The position numbers were made by a program, and so were the translations under genes. From positions 1 to 40,351 of the forward strand of contig ML213534.1 of assembly GCA_004369045.1 (NCBI GenBank): 40,351 nt of DNA, in the 5' to 3' direction. This stretch comes from Heliocybe sulcata (lineage: Eukaryota > Basidiomycota > Agaricomycetes > Gloeophyllales > Gloeophyllaceae). The notes under the pieces were generated by a model. That model saw only the letters and a list, made by a program, of their open reading frames with translations. It did no database searches and was not told the origin of the DNA. This document shows positions 35,297 to 40,351 of the stretch, piece by piece; position 1 is the first letter of the stretch; every line of letters begins with the position of its first letter.

Positions 35297-35394
35297 AGTA
35301 TGACTAGATTACCATTGCATGGCATATATCGATACGTCGCTGTCGATGTTCAAATTGATACATGCCATATCGTGTAATGAAGCTGCTGCTACAA
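35297..35394. other. Short gap after the second DUF6534 gene
   Basis: No feature is visible between the DUF6534 stop and the FMO 5' relic, although the relic may extend a little into it. Confidence 0.5.
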
Positions 35395-35570
35395 TCACCG
35401 CTTCTATACTGACTTGTCTGCTCTCCGTAGCCTCTTGGTGAGCCTTCGACTTGGCACCTCGAGCGCGGTCATGAGGAATTGCTTTCAGAGCGACATATCC
35501 GCTAAGCGGATATGTGATTCCGCTAGCATTTCGAAAACATCTTCTGTTCTCATCTACAGGGTGCACTCAT
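35395..35570 (-). pseudogene. Old relic of the FMO 5' end and leader
   Basis: This segment aligns with the FMO leader and first exon at 28964-29140, in the same orientation, at clearly lower identity. The run around AATCACCGCTTCTATACTGAC matches GATCACCACTCTCATATTGAC, followed by near-identical TCTGCTCTCC-TAGCCT. On the minus strand the start codon has become ATA and the following codons read EAVIVAAA where the FMO has RVVIVGTG. Farther up, GTTCTC and GCAC words remain aligned with small indels. It is a decayed third copy of that promoter and start region. Confidence 0.7.
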
Positions 35571-35873
35571 GCATAGTCATCACTGAGGCCAGTACTATAT
35601 CAGTTTATGATTGTGAGTCTGTGAAAGCTGTGGAATGGCGCCCATGGTGTCGTTGTGGTTCGAATATTCGCAAAAGCACCATTAATATTCATGTGATGGA
35701 AGCTGATCAACATGCAGCGGACGAGAATTCATGTTTGGTCAGCTCAGTTTGTTCTGATGGTAAAGGACAAGTCACTAGTGTTAGCTCTAGACATTCGGTC
35801 AACCCCCTTCTGGCTTGTCTGTTAAATAAGTACTTGCGGCATCTGACAAGCTACGGGCCAGCAACTCGAACGA

Positions 35874-36160
35874 GTGAATTGCGGTCACTTGAGGACTCAA
35901 ATATTCATATGTCAGGTGAGCACTGCCAAGATGGGCACATCAACCAGAGACAGTGTTGTCAACCCCAGTCTGTGCGTACTTGGCATGCAGGGCTTATGCA
36001 TATGTGATGCGTCTGTCTTCCCGACACAAGGTATCCGGCCATACATGCGCCGCAGTAGTGGCAGTTGCAGAGAAGTTTGCAGACATCATAAAAGCGGAAA
36101 TTCAAGAACAATCGAGAAGGAAACTGAAGCCTGCTTGGGAATCTATAGTTTATAGGTCGA
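35874..36160 (+). pseudogene. GMC oxidoreductase C-terminal relic
   Basis: One frame reads TAKMGTSTRDSVVNPSLCVL, then GMQGLCICDASVFPT. The neighbouring frame continues VSGHTCAAVVAVAEKFADII and KAEIQEQ. Together these are the standard C-terminal block of glucose-methanol-choline oxidoreductases (flavin alcohol oxidases), interrupted by a one-base insertion at the FPT/VSGHT joint. The N-terminal FAD-binding part, the substrate domain and the usual His before the TAKMG block are not found upstream. It is a fragment, not a gene. Confidence 0.8.
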
Positions 36161-37800
36161 CATTGGATCGAAAGCTATGCATGACCAGCTTGAATGGCGG
36201 CCCGTTACATGGTATTCCTGCGTTGTAGGTACTGGTGCCAATTCCTGATAGTCCATGTCTGTGCTAGTAATGGTTCACCACCTGGCATACGTGTGGGGAA
36301 ATTGAACAATGCATGTGCCTGCCTGAACGTACAACAGACCGAGAGTGCCAGATCCTGGCAGGCATAGAAGGGTGCTCCAGTGTAGCCGCTCATGAAGCAC
36401 TGAGCATTAGGCATAGTAAAGTTGACAGTTGGAGACAGGTGCTGGCAGAGTCCTCATTAAAGTTCGGGAACATGAGTACTGCAAATGCAGGGAGTCCAGA
36501 ACATCAAATTCAAGATCCAAGGACAAGGAGATGGGCACTGCAGAAGTGGGTCCCCAATTGGCTGCACTGGTATCGAGCATCAAGTACTAATTGGAGGTGA
36601 TCCTGTCAGGAGTATATAGTGTCATTCGGGTAACCTGTCTCGAATACAGGCCGCTCACTAGTACGCATGCAGCATAGAGTAGGCAAACACAGGTTAAGTC
36701 GACTGGATATCATCGATGGAGTCTTCACCTCCATTTCCGTATAATAGAAAGACCGGTGAACACGTCTGCAGCACATCTGGTTGCGCAACCGGGTCTTGAC
36801 CGGGCCACCCATACTACCCATCGGCTCCGATAGGCGTCTATGCCGAGCGTGCCATATTCTCGAATTATTTTGCCTTCTCTCATTCGATCAGACAAACAAG
36901 ACTGAACTGGAACACATAGAACTCTACCTGTTTGCGCATGCCCCGGAACCATTCTGTTGTGCACCCCTTGCTGCTCCGCATAATCGGCACTGCTAAGCAA
37001 GCGCGCACTGGCACCGACGATTGTCAAAGTGTTGAGCGCACTACAGGATGTTGGCTTTTTGAAAAGGGCTGTCCTGTTACCGCAGTACTGGATGATATTC
37101 ATATAGCTGTTCCAGTGTTCCAAGAGCTGTAGGATATTGATGGCATAAAAGGTAACACCCGTGCATGGTGGAAGAATAGGACCATGTTATAGCACTAGCA
37201 GAAGACTTTGTGCTGGCCCTTCAGCTTGCTGCTCCTGGCATGAGCACTCTCTTGAGTGAACCTACAGCACGAGCGAGTGCAGCAAGCCTCGGGATGTGGA
37301 AAGGTAGTCGGACTGAAGGGTACGTATGACGTGCGCCTTGCTATCAGATTGCTGACTCAACGGGAATCCTATCAATGCTCACCTAGAGCTCGGACAGTCC
37401 ACCTCAATACAACAAGTAGCACTGCCCAACTTAGAGGGGAGTGTGTCCTCAGTTGTAGCCTGAGCATTCCTTGACGTCTCGAGTCTAATCTTACATGGGC
37501 TGTTCATGATCTACATCGGTGATAGGCCCCAATCTGTTCTGACCCCAGAAAATGTGTTTCACGATGCTTCTGTGTCCTACATGGGAACTTTGGGCTATTC
37601 TCGGCGACAGCGACTTTTGGACTCTATATGCCAACCGGGCTATCCTTGGGCGACAGCACTTCCAGTCGACATCAGCAAGGCCGCGTCAGCGCCGGCAACT
37701 GCCGCCTATTCAGCATCGTCATCAGTGACTCGGCCGCTGTCGTCATCTCGGCCGACCTACATTCAGTCGGAACGACAGTGATGAACACGAACACACAACG
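36161..37800. other. No recognisable gene
   Basis: Open frames at 36313-36600 (+), 36725-37123 (-), 37256-37474 (+) and 37506-37781 (+) are motif-free. They do not chain through splice sites into anything I can name. Confidence 0.45.
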
Positions 37801-39100
37801 AAAACCCGGAAAGAGGAAGACCTAAACAAACAACAACAACCACACACCAGCACCAATCCCTTGGTGCTGCCGCAGCTGCGAGGCCCCGGGAATCGAAGGG
37901 TATGAAAGTAGTTCGGAGGGAGTCAATGGGAAATATAGGACTGAGACCACAAGCCACAAGAGCGACATATTGAAGCGCTAAAAATAGAACAAGCGGCGAA
38001 AGCGACCGGAAGCGACGGAGAGCGCTATAGAAGCGAAAAGGCGCTAAACGCTAAAAATAGATGTAGACTCCAAAAATAGAATAACGGGAAAAGACCTCTG
38101 GTGTCTGGCGGAACACAGACAGCAAAAGCTCTGAAAGAAACGGACGAAAAGCGCACAACGAGCGAAACAGCGACGCATGGGAAAATATGACGAAGCGACA
38201 GCGGCGGATGTAGCGACAGCGCCCAATAGCTGGCAATAGCTCGGGACGACTGGGGATGCAGAGCGGCGACGATTCCGAGAAGCACAGGATAGTGAGCGAG
38301 GCTTGCCAGCAGTTCAGCAACAAGCAGTGACTTTAGCGATGATTAGCGGGATTAGCGACGGGGACGCATGAAACTCAGACGGAGACGCAGGTAAGAGAGG
38401 GAAACACTAGATTGCGCAGGGAGGACGAGATACAAGCTCTGGGGGGACTCTGTTAGCCTCAGAAACCTGAGTTACGAGTACAGGAGGTGCTACTCTAGTA
38501 GTCTACCTGCCTAAACCAAATATCCGAGGTCCCTGTGCTAAACAATAAGAACAATAACTATATGCAAAACAATAAGAAAGGCTAGACCAAAACCCGAACC
38601 TCGGAACAAGCTCCAGGAGCTGCAGCGTCCATATACGGAGGCGGCCGCTGTCCGACAAAAGCGTGGGAATGTGCGCTCGTCGCATCAAAAGCGCTGCCGG
38701 ATGACGAACGGCTGCCGGCAAGGCACGCACACTCTCGGAAATGACTCGAAATGACTGAGGCGACCTAGAACAAGACCGCCGGCCATTGCCGAAGCGTCGC
38801 TGCGTCGCTACACCGCACCGCTAGAATGGGCCGCCAGCGCCGACGCCGACAGCGACGCAGCGCCGCTGCAGTGCTGCATATCGAGAGGCCAGCGACAGCC
38901 TGTGGAACGATTTGGAGAGGCTGTCGGGCGAGGTCGGAGCTCGGGAAAAGCCAGGAAATAACGGAAAAATCCATAGAAACTTGAATATCGCTCGTAGCGC
39001 GACGCCGCGGATACGCTCACTATCTCACAGAGCGTGGGAATCTGCGCAAATGTAGCGAAAATGCGTTTTCGGCGCTCAGAGACACGTAGGGCATATTAAC
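37801..39100. repeat. AGCG-rich, purine-biased low-complexity region with dispersed short repeats
   Basis: The plus strand is dominated by words such as AGCGAC, GCGACGG and AGCGGC. CGCTAAAAATAG occurs at 37976 and 38049, with a shorter CAAAAATAG at 38071. AGCGTGGGAAT-TGCGC occurs at 38660 and 39031 with one internal difference. Open frames are long on the complementary strand only because of the base bias. It could be the non-coding end of a decayed transposon; no transposase or integrase is visible. Confidence 0.5.
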
Positions 39101-40351
39101 GGCCAGTTCCTAGGCATCGATGCTCCGCTCTCGACTCTGGTCTAGGCGTCGGCACGTTGCTCTCGAACGCCACATCCCTCACTGAAGCTCCGGCCGTGGT
39201 CTCACACACTATCGTCCCTGTTATCTGATCCTATCGAGTCACATCCGCTTACACCGAACCGGCCGGGCTTGTCAAACAATAGATGCTCGGTGCACGCTAG
39301 CGACATCCCCGATGTAGCTGACATTGCCGATGTGCCGGAGCCGCTTGCCAAGACCCGGGCTTCGGGCCGGCGCTGCTCGAGCACGTTCACTCACAATTAG
39401 ACGCCTTATCGATCTGACTCGATGACGGGCTATTGACATCTACTATTGTCTCATTCAGCGGGCTAGTGGCGGCGCTCGTATGGCTCGTTCAAGATAGCAT
39501 GTGCAGCGTCGCTGTGCTTTGGTGGAAGGAGCGGTGTAGTGGGTTGGGATTGGACGATGGGATTGATAGAGGGCGAGCGATGACCAGATGCAGCGTATGG
39601 TTTGGCAATTGGTGAAGTGACTCAGATGGACGACAAGACAATAGGGCAATGCAGTAGTAGACGGTAGCATACTTGTATTTAAGGATGATTTTCTGCTTGT
39701 ACAATCCAAGTTACATTCTCCCGTTCACATCTCAGCTTAGCGTCAGAGTCTTCAGCGACCAAGGTGCTCATTGCGTCTTCCAACTTCATCAAGAGTTTCC
39801 ACCAACATCGTTCTAAAAAGCCAACAACTGCTATTATCGTGTGCGTTCCACCCAGTACTACTCCCAAAGCGACCTTGTGCATCGCAGTAAATCCGTTGAT
39901 ACGGCCGATCAGGGTTCTGCGCTCCGAAAATGTGTTTTAGGGTCGTTTCGTGATCGCAGCGATGTTGCGACTCTATTGCGCATTTGCTTGCCACTGACAG
40001 CTCCTTGGAAGGCGAGCGACGACTATACTGGTGACCCCGACTATTCACTCTGGTGGCGAGCTTGCGACTCTATTCCCCGCAGCACGGCGACACTCTCTCT
40101 ATTCAGCGGGACTCAATGCAAAACGATCTATTCTTGTCTCGGGAGCTATTCCTGAACTCGGCCACAACGATGCATAAGCTTTGGCGTCCGGATCTTTCTG
40201 ATCGAGTCAACGGCAACTCGGCCCAACACAGCCCGGTCGGTTCCGAGGAGTCTAGGCCCTCGAGTCACTAGTGGTCACTAGTCTTTATATATAATTTACC
40301 ACAACTGTGGTGAAGTCATATACACTACTTTAGTAGTCCTTATATGATATG
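39101..40351. other. Gene-poor right end with small palindromes
   Basis: No gene is recognised. On the minus strand the stretch 39.4-39.7 kb has a TTAAATAC promoter-like word and C/A-rich leader-like DNA, weakly reminiscent of a retroelement LTR. Near the edge are ACCACA/TGTGGT (40298-40311) and ACTACT/AGTAGT (40324-40337) palindromes, and two TCACTAGT copies just before 40281. Confidence 0.35.

Noticed and set aside
39400-39750. Possible retrotransposon LTR
   Set aside because: Only a TTAAATAC-like word and leader-like composition were seen. There is no TG...CA pair, primer-binding site, duplicate LTR or pol domain in the window.

Overview
The window looks like nuclear DNA of a filamentous basidiomycete, most likely an Agaricomycete. 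Genes are cut into many short exons by GT...AG introns of about 50-65 bases. They include two membrane-protein families expanded in mushrooms (DUF6533 and DUF6534), a P450 of a class typical of mushrooms, and monocarboxylate-type MFS carriers. I saw no tRNA, rRNA, CRISPR array or bacterial operon signal. Family names rest on my reading of spliced exons, not on a database search.

Layout. 1-1745: AT-rich flank with several small perfect hairpins. 1746-3638 (+): MCT-like MFS transporter. 4574-5400 (+): wreck of a short-chain dehydrogenase. 5401-8447: no recognisable gene apart from a weak Pro/Ser-rich coding-like patch. 8448-10276 (+): DUF6534 membrane protein. 10693-11129 (+): small YCII-domain protein. 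13012-14974 (+): second MCT-like transporter. 15785-17161 (-): DUF6533 membrane protein. 17908-19467 (-): NAD(P)-dependent reductase of the cinnamoyl-CoA/dihydroflavonol reductase type. 20123-22084 (-): cytochrome P450. 23790-26027 (+): acyl-CoA oxidase-like enzyme. 26671-28988 (-): decayed flavin-dependent monooxygenase (FMO). 29841-31931 (+): a second, truncated copy of the same decayed FMO in mirror orientation. 33442-35296 (+): second DUF6534 protein. 35395-36160: relics of an FMO 5' end and a GMC oxidoreductase C-terminus. 37.8-39.1 kb: purine-biased, AGCG-rich, gene-poor sequence.

The most striking structure is a 2,091-bp inverted duplication (26749-28839 and 29841-31931) around a 1,001-bp spacer. 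Both arms carry the same disabled FMO: an in-frame TAG and several reading-frame shifts in conserved motifs. The gene therefore appears to have died first and been copied later, or the arms are homogenised by gene conversion. A third, much older fragment of the same 5' region lies at about 35.4 kb.

Taken together, the intact genes form an oxidative/reductive metabolic island: P450, carbonyl reductase, acyl-CoA oxidase, YCII protein and two carboxylate-type transporters. No polyketide synthase, NRPS or terpene synthase is recognisable. Three receptor-like membrane proteins are interleaved, and at least three oxidoreductase genes are dead. This suggests a decaying accessory pathway that imports or exports and processes a carboxylic-acid or acyl-CoA substrate. 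That pathway idea is inference.
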